Assembly: GCA_903957805.1 (NCBI GenBank)
Contig: CAJBQQ010000284.1
Coordinates: 1 to 14,124, forward strand
Reading direction: 5' to 3'
Source of the DNA: an uncultured Pseudomonadota bacterium
GTDB taxonomy: Bacteria; Pseudomonadota; Gammaproteobacteria; Burkholderiales; Nitrosomonadaceae
Length of the DNA: 14,124 nucleotides
Part shown: positions 6,702 through 14,124 of the stretch, piece after piece
Numbering within the stretch: the stretch's first letter is position 1
Layout of the letters: each line of letters opens with the position of its first letter
Translations under genes and position numbers: made by a program
Notes under the pieces: generated by a model
What the model saw: only the letters and a program-made list of their open reading frames with translations
Databases searched by the model: none
Told to the model about the DNA's origin: nothing

Positions 6702-8105
6702 ATGCTCTCAAAATATCTAGCCCATGTTGCAGGACTCGCGTGTATCTTGGTCTCATCATTTGCCGCGGCTATCGCTCCTGAACAGATTTTACTGCAGGTT
6801 TCACCCTCCATCGTGGTGGTCGATATTTCCGATATCTATGGCAAATCCATTGAGAAGCGCAGCGGCGTCGTAATCGATGTAGGTCAAGTAATCACTACTT
6901 GCCATGCGATCCAGAAGGATAGGAACGTGCAAGTCTGGCACGAGGGCAGTGCCTTCAAAGCTAAGTTGCAATACTCGGACACCATCCGCAACTTGTGCCA
7001 ACTGAACGTCCCGAGGCTACGGGCCCCTCCAACAATCCTAGGAGCAACCCAAAAACTTAGGGTGGGGCAGCATGTTTATGCAGTTGGCACTTCGAAGGAT
7101 CAAGATCTGAACTTGAGCGAGGGGCTCATTTCCGGCCTGCGTCCGTATGAGGGTGCACAATATATCAATACCTCTGCCATTACTTCCCCCAGCTCAAGAG
7201 GCGGCGGCCTGTTTGATGATAAGGGGAAGTTAGTGGGTATTTCGACCTCTGAGTCTATTGAAGGACAAAACTTTAATTTCGCACTCCCAGTTGAATGGAT
7301 CCGTGAACTCCCCATAACAGCAAAAATGACACAATCTGGGTCTAAGAAAGAGAGTGGTCTAGATCGGCTGAGCCGTTCCATTGCACTTGAGAAGAAAAAA
7401 AATTGGCAGGGCCTTCTAAAGCTTTCACAACTGTGGACTAAGAATGAGCCCGATGACACGGTCTCTTGGTTCAGTCTGGGCCTCGCACAGGCCGGCCTGA
7501 AGCAATATGACCGGGCCATTCGAGCCTACCGTGAGTCGATACGCATCCGGCCAGAGTATGCCGATGCCTGGTACAACCTGGGCACCTCTTACTTCAATCT
7601 CAAACAACATCCTCAGGGGATGCACGCTTACCAGGAGGCCTTACGTATACAGCCAGAGGGTGCGGATGCTTGGCGCAGCCTCGGAATTGCCTATAGTGGG
7701 CTGAAACAGCACGATCAAGGTACCCATACCTCTCGAGAACCGGTACGTACTCAACTGGAGTCTGCTGATGCCTGGTACAACTTGGGCAACTCATACTATG
7801 ATCTCCAGCAATTCGATCAGGCTGTTCAAGCTTATCGGGAGTCGCTACGGGTCCGACCTGAAGATGCTAATACTTGGTATAACCTAGGCGCTGCCTATGA
7901 CGAACTCAAACAGCAGGATGAAGCGATTCGAGCTTATCAGGAGGCCCTACGCATCCAACCAAGATATGCCATGGCTTGGTATGACTTGGGAAAGATTTAC
8001 TACTTTCAGAGTGAACGGGAGAAGGTACGAGAGATTTATCATACCTTACGGAAGATTGACCCAGCACTCGCGGTCAAGTATTTCAATGCTTTAATTCTGC
8101 CTTAA
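6702..8105 (+). CDS. Secreted trypsin-fold protein with six TPRs, probable pseudoprotease
   Basis: 467 residues from an ATG preceded by AAGGAA. Residues 1-25 look like a signal peptide ending FAAAIA, so the product is probably periplasmic. Residues about 27-205 match the HtrA-like trypsin fold of protease-TPR proteins: RSGVVIDVGQVITTCHAI carries the family His (H68), DTIRNLCQLNV has Asn97 where active relatives have Asp, and TSPSSRGGGLFDDKGKLVGI has Arg166 at the place of the nucleophile in the usual GSSGGGLFD. His is kept but Asp and Ser appear lost, so proteolysis is unlikely. No PDZ domain is present. A Lys/Glu-rich linker (about 211-250) leads to six TPRs at an exact 34-residue period, with Trp at 256, 290, 324, 358, 392 and 426. 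A binding or scaffold role is inference. An intact frame argues against a decayed gene. Confidence 0.88.
   Translation: MLSKYLAHVAGLACILVSSFAAAIAPEQILLQVSPSIVVVDISDIYGKSIEKRSGVVIDVGQVITTCHAIQKDRNVQVWHEGSAFKAKLQYSDTIRNLCQLNVPRLRAPPTILGATQKLRVGQHVYAVGTSKDQDLNLSEGLISGLRPYEGAQYINTSAITSPSSRGGGLFDDKGKLVGISTSESIEGQNFNFALPVEWIRELPITAKMTQSGSKKESGLDRLSRSIALEKKKNWQGLLKLSQLWTKNEPDDTVSWFSLGLAQAGLKQYDRAIRAYRESIRIRPEYADAWYNLGTSYFNLKQHPQGMHAYQEALRIQPEGADAWRSLGIAYSGLKQHDQGTHTSREPVRTQLESADAWYNLGNSYYDLQQFDQAVQAYRESLRVRPEDANTWYNLGAAYDELKQQDEAIRAYQEALRIQPRYAMAWYDLGKIYYFQSEREKVREIYHTLRKIDPALAVKYFNALILP
7458..8066 (+). repeat. Tandem 102-bp TPR-coding repeat, six units
   Basis: Six consecutive units of 34 codons encode TPRs of the ADAWYNLG...YDEAIRAYQEALRIQP type. 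Units 2 and 4 share near-identical stretches at the DNA level (GCCTGGTACAAC at about 7566 and 7770), which suggests origin by duplication. The third unit (7662-7763) has a diverged second helix, with EPVRTQLES in place of the EALRIQPEG pattern. Confidence 0.85.
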
Positions 8106-8159
8106 CTAGTTCGTTCAAATAGAATAGGTACCCATCATTACATCTACATGAGCACCCTC

Positions 8160-9776
8160 TTACTCGAATATTAGCTCATCATCTTTCAATCTATAGGTCC
8201 CACCCGACCGATCCTTAGTAGTTGTTGCGCGCTTCGTGCCGACGCGCACTTCGACACCCTCAAGAAAATTGACCTCTGCCTTGATCATGGCCCCCCGACT
8301 GGCGGCAATCTCCTTCTTTAACTGCACTTCATCCAAATTAAGTTGCTGCTCTTCATCGTCAAGCGATGCAAGAGTTGAATTTGCAGATTCGAGTGCAGAT
8401 GCTGACACCCGATCGGGTTTGTTCACTGCCAGATCGATCAGTTTACGTACCTTAAACCGTCTGACCTTTAGATCATCACGATTCTCAGATAGCTTGGCCA
8501 TACGTGCATACAATGTATCAGAGGTGCGTGCAATCACAACCGTTCTCGAACGCGAGGGGGAGCCAATCGTTTTTGCTTTGATTAACAGGCCAGCGGTTGA
8601 GACGCCGCCGATGATATGACCCCTACGACTTCCATCACCAACGATAATCTGGACGGCAGCATTCAATTTGCACATCATCGTGTAATCACGGATGAAAATA
8701 CCTTGCCCCGCATTAATAACCGCGTTCTGTGTGAAGTTCGCATTGACCGAGCCTCCGGCCTCGGTAATAGGATCGATCTTAAGCTCAGTTTCAGGTTTTT
8801 CTGGATGACCGATCAGACCACCCGTCACGACAATATCACCCTTTGCAATTAATATAGCGCCCTCAGTCGAACCCTTGATATGAATGTCACCATCCGCCTT
8901 GATCGTCATTCCACTCTGAACCTCTCCGGTCACAATAACCGTTCCGAGGAAATCAATATTACCGGAATGGAGGTCAACATTCTTGACGGTATAGACCGGC
9001 TCAACCTTCACCCCATTAGGTATCAAATAAGGACAACCATCAATCTTTGCGATCAATAAATCTGAATCATTACTATCAATTTCAGCCCCTTCAAGTCCTG
9101 CTGTAAACTCAAGACTCATCCCCTTCTTTGCAGGGATGGGCGCGCCAGATATCGTAAACCCAGGCTCTCCATCACCGGCTGGATAACGCCTCATCAATGA
9201 ATCACCCGTATACACAACGAGAATTTCACCTAGATCACGGAAATTGGCAATGCCCTCTTCATCAACCTGCGGAACACGCTCCTTCATTTCTGGCAGAAGG
9301 CTCTCAAATCTAGAATCAAGACCGTCTTCAGCTGGCTTCCCACTTGCTATCAGAACACTATCACCCTCTTCAGCGATCGCACGTTTAATCGCTTCCATAT
9401 CAAGATCTACGGTGATCTCTTTATTTTTCGCTTCTTCGAGGATACTCTCGAGTGTCACTGCAGTCCCACCGCGAGGATTAAAGCAGGTCAGATACGCGCT
9501 AAGCTGATCATCATCGATCTTGATGAAGAACTCGCCATCCGAAGCAGCACCTATGGCAAGTTCAAAGGGAGTTCGATCATTGTAATTACCTGTAGCCTCG
9601 AGCAAGGCATCTTCATCGAGATCACACTCTCCGAATCCCGCAATTTCAATCGCTTTCCTAAAGTTACTGAGCGTGGTCTCTTCCACATCACCTTCTGGAG
9701 AAAAACAAGCCATCACGGCACGCCCATCCTCGCCTAGGCGTATGGATAGATACTTCAAATGTGAATCTTCGGACAT
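8160..9776 (-). CDS. FapA / DUF342 family protein
   Basis: 538 residues from ATG 9774-9776, with AGGTGAGG 8 bp upstream. Domain order by eye: N-terminal alpha/beta region (about 1-165), central right-handed beta-helix rich in Gly, Ile and Val turns typical of DUF342 (about 190-420; for example FLGTVIVTGEVQSGMTIKADG and ILIAKGDIVVTGGLIG), a charged coiled coil (about 422-500) and a short beta C-terminus. The N-terminal region looks internally duplicated: about 8-62 and 83-138 share a pattern of beta-strands ending CFSPEG/CFNPRG, then a helical stretch and LDEDALLEA/LDMEAIKRA. The family name comes from flagellar assembly protein A of polarly flagellated bacteria, but the domain also occurs in proteins without a flagellar role, and no flagellar gene lies here. 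No signal peptide or membrane segment, so it is probably cytoplasmic. It converges with the TPR gene and is divergent from metH. Confidence 0.88.
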   Translation of the reverse strand: MSEDSHLKYLSIRLGEDGRAVMACFSPEGDVEETTLSNFRKAIEIAGFGECDLDEDALLEATGNYNDRTPFELAIGAASDGEFFIKIDDDQLSAYLTCFNPRGGTAVTLESILEEAKNKEITVDLDMEAIKRAIAEEGDSVLIASGKPAEDGLDSRFESLLPEMKERVPQVDEEGIANFRDLGEILVVYTGDSLMRRYPAGDGEPGFTISGAPIPAKKGMSLEFTAGLEGAEIDSNDSDLLIAKIDGCPYLIPNGVKVEPVYTVKNVDLHSGNIDFLGTVIVTGEVQSGMTIKADGDIHIKGSTEGAILIAKGDIVVTGGLIGHPEKPETELKIDPITEAGGSVNANFTQNAVINAGQGIFIRDYTMMCKLNAAVQIIVGDGSRRGHIIGGVSTAGLLIKAKTIGSPSRSRTVVIARTSDTLYARMAKLSENRDDLKVRRFKVRKLIDLAVNKPDRVSASALESANSTLASLDDEEQQLNLDEVQLKKEIAASRGAMIKAEVNFLEGVEVRVGTKRATTTKDRSGGTYRLKDDELIFE

Positions 9777-9805
9777 TAAGATCGCCTCACCTGACCACTC
9801 GAATT

Positions 9806-9833
9806 TCTATAGTACACCAAATTAATATTACAA
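9806..9833 (-). promoter_or_regulatory. Candidate sigma70 promoter for fapA
   Basis: On the minus strand, TTGTAA (9828-9833) and TATAGA (9806-9811) are separated by 16 bp, each matching consensus in 4 of 6 positions, with AT-rich DNA upstream that could act as an UP element. Start would be near 9799, about 23 bp ahead of the coding start. No sigma28 or sigma54 pattern is seen. Confidence 0.35.
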
Positions 9834-9882
9834 ATATTTATTAAAAAATACCCTAATTTAGATAAAAATATCATTTTAATTC

Positions 9883-9905
9883 AATTTGTTGCATGACAAC
9901 CAATT
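9883..9905. promoter_or_regulatory. Near-perfect palindrome, candidate operator before metH
   Basis: Half-sites AATTTGTTG and CAACCAATT flank CATGA; 8 of 9 positions are symmetric. It directly abuts TAAAAT (9905-9910), a possible -10 for metH, so a bound dimer could block or activate that promoter. It does not match the MetR consensus. The regulator is unknown. Confidence 0.4.
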
Positions 9906-10000
9906 AAAATCTGAAGAGAAATTCCAACAGCCTCTTCATCATTACGGATCGACTCTGAGTCTTGGTGTATATCAACAATCCAAGTGTGCGCATGTATTGT

Positions 10001-10046
10001 GCAGGATAGATGACTAATAATCCCTGCTGACAACGGGATGGCAGGG
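10001..10046 (+). promoter_or_regulatory. Possible alternative-pairing element in the metH leader
   Basis: The central ATCCCTGC (10020-10027) can pair upstream with GCAGGAT (10001-10007, one bulged C), or downstream with GCAGGG (10041-10046) or GGGAT (10035-10039). These pairings exclude one another. It lies 42-87 bp before the metH start. The stems are short and may be chance. Confidence 0.25.
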
Positions 10047-10087
10047 CCATGATAGAATTCCACCCCCAACGGACATAGAATCTGATC

Positions 10088-13000
10088 ATGAATAAAGACC
10101 ACTGCACCGCTTTATTAGAGGGCCTTCTCAGCCAACGAATCCTGTTGCTAGATGGGGCGATGGGGACGATGATCCAGAGCTACACACTTAATGAAACGGA
10201 TTATCGCGGCGCTCGATTTGCTGATTTCCCACACGACCTCAAGGGAAATAACGATCTTTTGACGCTAACCCAACCGCATATTATCCATGAAATCCATAGC
10301 AGCTACCTTGAAGCAGGTTCGGACATTGTCGAGACCAATACCTTCAATTCCACGGCTGCCTCCATGGCCGATTACCATATGCAGGATCTGGTATATGAAC
10401 TGAATTTTGCTGGGGCAAAGTTGGCGAAGGAAGCGGCCCTGGCAATGGAAGCAAAAACACCGAATAGACCTCGCTTCGTAGCCGGCGTATTAGGACCAAC
10501 CACCAAGACCACATCAATCTCACCGGACGTGAATGACCCCGGTTTTCGTGGAATCACCTTCGACCAACTGGTTGCAGATTACACCATCGCCATCAGCGGA
10601 CTCCTAGCAGGGGGCGCCGATATCCTGCTGGTGGAGACTATATTCGACTCTCTCAATGCTAAGGCGGCTCTGTTCGCAATAGATCAATATTTCGAGGCTC
10701 ATGGCGTCCGTGTTCCGATCATGATCTCGGTCACCATTACCGATGCCTCCGGACGTACTCTCTCCGGACAAACCCCAGAAGCATTCTGGAATTCAGTCAG
10801 TCACGCTAGGCCATTAGCGGTGGGATTAAACTGCGCACTAGGTGCAGAGTTGATGCGTCCTTACATCGAAGAGCTCTCCAAGGTTGCCGATGTTTATACT
10901 AGCGCGCACCCCAATGCCGGCCTACCCAATCCACTGGCAGAGACCGGCTACGATGAATCGCCTGATTACACTGCCAGCCTGATCAAGGATTTCGCGGTCT
11001 CAGGATTCGTCAATATTGTGGGCGGCTGCTGCGGTACAACGCCCGCTCATATCAGAGCCATCTCCTCTGCAGTGAATGGTATTGCGCCACGCATTATTCC
11101 CAATATTCCAAAGAAATTGCGGCTATCTGGACTGGAACCACTGAATATTGATGATGACTCGCTATTCGTGAATGTGGGGGAGCGTACGAACGTCACCGGA
11201 TCAAAAATTTTTTCTCGTTTGATACTCAGCAATAATTATGCGGAGGCCTTGAGTGTCGCCCGCAGCCAGGTAGAGAGTGGCGCTCAGATCATCGACATCA
11301 ATATGGATGAGGCGATGCTCGATTCGCAGAAAGCGATGGTGACATTCCTCAATCTGATCGCTGCTGAACCGGATATCAGCCGCGTACCGGTTATGATTGA
11401 TTCGAGCAAGTGGTCAGTAATTGAGGCCGGCCTGAAATGCGTACAAGGCAAGGCCGTGATTAATTCCATCAGCATGAAGGAGGGTGAGGAGGAATTCATT
11501 AAGCATGCTCGGTTAGCGCGCCGCTACGGGGCAGCTGTGATTGTGATGGCCTTCGACGAATCTGGCCAAGCTGATACCCAAGAACGTAAGGTTGATATCT
11601 GCACGCGCTGCTACCGCATCTTAGTAGACCAGATAGGTTTTCCTCCAGAAGATATCATTTTTGATCCGAACATTTTTGCGGTTGCCACCGGTATTGATGA
11701 GCACAACAATTATGGTGTCGATTTCATTGAGGCCACTCGCATCATCAAGAAGACTCTACCTCATGCCAAGGTGAGTGGTGGCGTGTCCAATGTCTCATTC
11801 TCTTTCCGCGGCAACGAGCCAATACGAGAAGCGATCCATACAGCCTTCCTGTATCACGCTGTCCGGGCAGGTATGACCATGGGTATCGTTAACGCGGGAC
11901 AGCTAGGCGTTTACTCTGACATTCCACCGGATTTACTGGAACGAGTTGAGGATGTACTCCTCAACCGACGCGCTGATGCCACTGAGAGACTAGTGGAATT
12001 CGCCGAGAATTTTAAGGGTCAGAGCAAGGAGAGAGTCGAAGACCTCGCTTGGCGCAACGAGCCGGTTCAGCAGCGTTTGACACACGCCCTAGTCAAGGGC
12101 ATCAATACCTATATCGTTGAAGATACCGAGTCAGCACGTCTGGAAATAACTGCTCAAGGCGGACGCCCAATCCAGGTGATTGAGGGGCCGCTGATGAATG
12201 GCATGAATGTGGTCGGTGATTTATTTGGTTCCGGAAAAATGTTTCTACCACAAGTAGTCAAATCAGCACGGGTAATGAAACAGGCAGTGGCACATTTATT
12301 ACCTTACATCGAGGCAGAAAAAAAACGCTCCGGCGACTCTAGGCCAAAAGGAAAGATTGTCATCGCAACGGTTAAGGGAGATGTACATGACATTGGCAAG
12401 AATATCGTCACCGTGGTACTGCAATGCAATAACTATGAAGTGGTGAATATGGGCGTAATGGTCCCGTGTGCGCAGATCTTGGAGATGGCACGGAGGGAAC
12501 AGGCTGACATTATTGGTCTATCTGGGCTGATCACTCCCTCCCTAGAGGAAATGACGCATGTGGCAAAGGAGATGCAACGTGAGGGCTTCACCATTCCCCT
12601 ACTGATCGGTGGCGCCACCACCTCACGCGTCCATACCGCGGTAAAGGTCGCCCCGCACTACAGCGGCGTGACTGTATGGGTGCCGGATGCAAGCCGCGCC
12701 GTAGGAGTATGCAGCAATTTACTATCGGAGAATCTACGCTCGGACTATGTCCGGGAGATCCAGACTGAATATGAGAAAGTTCGTACCCAGCACAAGAACA
12801 AGAAAGGACAGTCTCCGATGCTGTCGATTGCAGAAGCACGTAGAAATGCACTGAAAATAGATTGGAAAAACTATACCCCGCCTGAGCCTAGTTTCTTAGG
12901 CATCAAGTCGCTCCGCAACTACCCACTAGAAAAGCTTGTTCCTTATATCGATTGGGGTCCTTTCTTCCAAGCTTGGGAATTGTCTGGACCCTATCCGGCA

Positions 13001-13801
13001 ATCTTGCAGGATGAAGTGGTGGGTGAGGCCGCTCGCAATCTGCTGCGCGATGCTCAATCCATGCTAAAGAAAATTATTGAACAAAAATGGCTCTCTGCAA
13101 ATGCTGTAATCGGATTATTCCCTGCTAATTCGGTAAACCATGACGACATCGAAATCTATACCGATAAGTCTCGTAATAAAGTCGCTATGACATTCCACAA
13201 CCTGAGACAGCAGACTCTAAAACCTGGGGGCCGTCCTAACCTATGCCTGGCAGACTTCATTGCTCCAAAAGAGTCCGGCATTCTTGACGCCATCGGTGCC
13301 TTTGCTGTTGCCGCAGGATTTGGCATAGATGCACGGGTCAAGGCTTATGAAGAGGCGCATGATGACTACGGTGCCATTATGCTAAAAGCATTGGCTGACC
13401 GTCTGGCTGAAGCCTTCGCCGAACATATGCACTGGCGGGTACGACGTGAATTCTGGGGCTATGCTAAAGATGAAAACCTCGACACCGAACAACTTGTCGC
13501 CGAGGAATATCGAGGCAGGCGCCCCGCACCCGGGTATCCTGCTTGCCCAGACCACACCGAGAAGGGGCCCTTATTTGAAATGCTAAGGGTTCCTGAGAAT
13601 GCCGGCATCACGATTACTGAGTCTTACGCGATGATGCCAACTGCAGCGGTATCAGGCTTCTATTTTTCTCATTCTGACGCAGACTACTTCGCCGTTGGGA
13701 AGATCGATAAGGATCAAGTGATGGACTACGCAAAGCGCAAGGGCTGGACACTGGAAGAAGCAGAAATGTGGCTGGCGCCGACGCTAGCATATGAGCGATA
13801 A
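10088..13801 (+). CDS. metH: Cobalamin-dependent methionine synthase
   Basis: Transfers the methyl group of 5-methyltetrahydrofolate to homocysteine through methylcobalamin, making methionine in the cytoplasm. It has 1237 residues (E. coli 1227) and all modules in order: homocysteine domain (about 1-330) with zinc ligands C249 in GLNC and C314/C315 in GGCCGTT; pterin domain (about 355-630) starting NVGERTNVTGS; B12 cap (about 650-745); B12-binding domain (about 750-890) with GDVHDIGKNIV, whose H767 is the lower cobalt ligand; and activation domain (about 910-1237) with RPAPGYPACPDHTEK for AdoMet. Nothing essential is missing. The ATG at 10088 gives the family N-terminus, although no Shine-Dalgarno is obvious. 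The upstream spacer has palindromes and possible leader stems. It converges on spoT with a 20-bp gap between the stop codons. Confidence 0.98.
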   Translation: MNKDHCTALLEGLLSQRILLLDGAMGTMIQSYTLNETDYRGARFADFPHDLKGNNDLLTLTQPHIIHEIHSSYLEAGSDIVETNTFNSTAASMADYHMQDLVYELNFAGAKLAKEAALAMEAKTPNRPRFVAGVLGPTTKTTSISPDVNDPGFRGITFDQLVADYTIAISGLLAGGADILLVETIFDSLNAKAALFAIDQYFEAHGVRVPIMISVTITDASGRTLSGQTPEAFWNSVSHARPLAVGLNCALGAELMRPYIEELSKVADVYTSAHPNAGLPNPLAETGYDESPDYTASLIKDFAVSGFVNIVGGCCGTTPAHIRAISSAVNGIAPRIIPNIPKKLRLSGLEPLNIDDDSLFVNVGERTNVTGSKIFSRLILSNNYAEALSVARSQVESGAQIIDINMDEAMLDSQKAMVTFLNLIAAEPDISRVPVMIDSSKWSVIEAGLKCVQGKAVINSISMKEGEEEFIKHARLARRYGAAVIVMAFDESGQADTQERKVDICTRCYRILVDQIGFPPEDIIFDPNIFAVATGIDEHNNYGVDFIEATRIIKKTLPHAKVSGGVSNVSFSFRGNEPIREAIHTAFLYHAVRAGMTMGIVNAGQLGVYSDIPPDLLERVEDVLLNRRADATERLVEFAENFKGQSKERVEDLAWRNEPVQQRLTHALVKGINTYIVEDTESARLEITAQGGRPIQVIEGPLMNGMNVVGDLFGSGKMFLPQVVKSARVMKQAVAHLLPYIEAEKKRSGDSRPKGKIVIATVKGDVHDIGKNIVTVVLQCNNYEVVNMGVMVPCAQILEMARREQADIIGLSGLITPSLEEMTHVAKEMQREGFTIPLLIGGATTSRVHTAVKVAPHYSGVTVWVPDASRAVGVCSNLLSENLRSDYVREIQTEYEKVRTQHKNKKGQSPMLSIAEARRNALKIDWKNYTPPEPSFLGIKSLRNYPLEKLVPYIDWGPFFQAWELSGPYPAILQDEVVGEAARNLLRDAQSMLKKIIEQKWLSANAVIGLFPANSVNHDDIEIYTDKSRNKVAMTFHNLRQQTLKPGGRPNLCLADFIAPKESGILDAIGAFAVAAGFGIDARVKAYEEAHDDYGAIMLKALADRLAEAFAEHMHWRVRREFWGYAKDENLDTEQLVAEEYRGRRPAPGYPACPDHTEKGPLFEMLRVPENAGITITESYAMMPTAAVSGFYFSHSDADYFAVGKIDKDQVMDYAKRKGWTLEEAEMWLAPTLAYER

Positions 13802-13814
13802 CCCACAGCACTAC

Positions 13815-13838
13815 CTCGAGGCTAACTCTTTTCTCGAG
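13815..13838. terminator. Possible bidirectional hairpin between metH and spoT
   Basis: Two copies of the self-complementary CTCGAG (13815-13820 and 13833-13838) can form a 6-bp stem with a 12-nt loop. It starts 13 bp after the metH stop and extends into the last codons of spoT. There is no U-tract after the stem in either direction, so the terminator role is weakly supported. Confidence 0.25.
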
Positions 13839-14124
13839 TGATTCTTATGATCTCCCGGATGCGTCTGACTCCGCGCATTACCTGTGCGAGGTGAGACCGA
13901 TTACTCACTTGCAAAATAAAATGCATGGCAGTGTAGGCGCCCTCACCTTCCACAGTGACATTATCGATATTGGAACCGGCCTTGGCAATTTCCGCCGCCA
14001 CCTTCGCCAGTACGCCGCGTTGATTTGCCGCTACCATCTTGATACTGACCTCGAACAACTTGCTGATGTTCTTGTCCCACGTTACATCTAGCCAGTTATC
14101 CGGGTTACCGTGCATCTTGCCAAT
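13822..14124 (-). CDS. spoT: C-terminal ACT domain of bifunctional (p)ppGpp synthetase/hydrolase SpoT (5' part beyond window)
   Basis: The frame enters from the right edge and ends at TAG 13822-13824, giving the last 100 residues. They form the end of a RelA/SpoT-family protein: NWLDVTWDKNISKLFEVSIK leads into the ACT regulatory domain with NQRGVLAKVAAEIAKAGSNI, then RSHLAQVMRGVRRIREIIRITR. The wording of the WD segment and the terminal HLAQVMRGVRRI stretch is closer to SpoT than RelA. The ACT domain senses ligands or partners and shifts the balance between (p)ppGpp synthesis and hydrolysis. The internal ATG at 14113-14115 is not the start, since the frame is open up to the edge. Catalytic domains are not visible here. 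Confidence 0.9.
   Translation of the reverse strand: MGKMHGNPDNWLDVTWDKNISKLFEVSIKMVAANQRGVLAKVAAEIAKAGSNIDNVTVEGEGAYTAMHFILQVSNRSHLAQVMRGVRRIREIIRITREKS

Larger units (their letters stand above)
9777..10087. other. 311-bp divergent fapA-metH spacer
   Basis: No gene seen. The left part (about 9810-9880) is very AT-rich. The right part is more balanced and holds several inverted repeats: a near-perfect 23-bp palindrome (9883-9905), TGAAGAG/CTCTTCA (9912-9938), GACTCTGAGTC (9951-9961), CTTGG/CCAAG (9961-9984), and competing stems at 10001-10046. No B12-box-like segment of a cobalamin riboswitch is apparent. Confidence 0.6.

Noticed and set aside
7458..8066. CRISPR-like or satellite repeat from the regular 102-bp period.
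   Set aside because: The period is exactly 34 codons in an open frame coding for TPR helices; the repeat is protein-driven.
9911..10087. Cobalamin or SAH riboswitch upstream of metH.
   Set aside because: I could not find a B12-box-like segment or the conserved SAH-riboswitch core; only generic short stems are present.
9881..10102. Minus-strand frames covering the fapA-metH spacer.
   Set aside because: Two overlapping frames of similar length on the same strand and no recognisable domain; they overlap the metH start region.

Overview
The window reads as chromosome of a gammaproteobacterium with roughly balanced GC. The support is the set of recognisable housekeeping genes: dusB, an UbiH-type flavin hydroxylase with the family's GNAAQTLHP motif, pepP next to ubiH, an AmgK/MurU pair, ubiK, cobalamin-dependent metH and the C-terminal end of a SpoT-type protein. 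I cannot name a genus. I see no insertion sequence, integrase, CRISPR array, rRNA or tRNA.

Layout. Positions 1-969 (minus) hold dusB, whose reading frame runs off the left edge. A 180-bp gap follows. Positions 1150-5814 hold a tight minus-strand cluster transcribed from right to left: amgK, murU, pepP, a small membrane protein, ubiH. Gaps are 4 bp (amgK-murU) and 73 bp (murU-pepP), with the last three genes closely packed. Divergent from amgK lies ubiK (5914-6159, plus). A 542-bp non-coding stretch (6160-6701) follows, rich in inverted repeats. Next is a secreted trypsin-fold/TPR protein (6702-8105, plus) whose protease triad looks broken. It converges on a FapA/DUF342 gene (8160-9776, minus). 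A 311-bp divergent spacer with palindromes and possible leader hairpins separates fapA from metH (10088-13801, plus). metH converges on the 3' end of spoT (13822 to the right edge, minus).

How the genes fit together. AmgK and MurU form the anomeric kinase and uridylyltransferase of a peptidoglycan-recycling shortcut to UDP-MurNAc. They share a transcription unit with ubiH, while ubiK, also a ubiquinone-synthesis gene, is read divergently from the same 99-bp spacer. Ubiquinone genes therefore flank a cell-wall recycling pair. MetH makes methionine, and SpoT handles (p)ppGpp.

The items most worth a second look are the degenerate protease-TPR protein, the nested three-way-junction fold in the spacer upstream of it, the small membrane protein inserted between pepP and ubiH, and the palindrome plus mutually exclusive hairpins in front of metH. 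I did not find a clear multi-gene novel system. The RNA structures and promoters are read by eye and have not been tested by folding or alignment.
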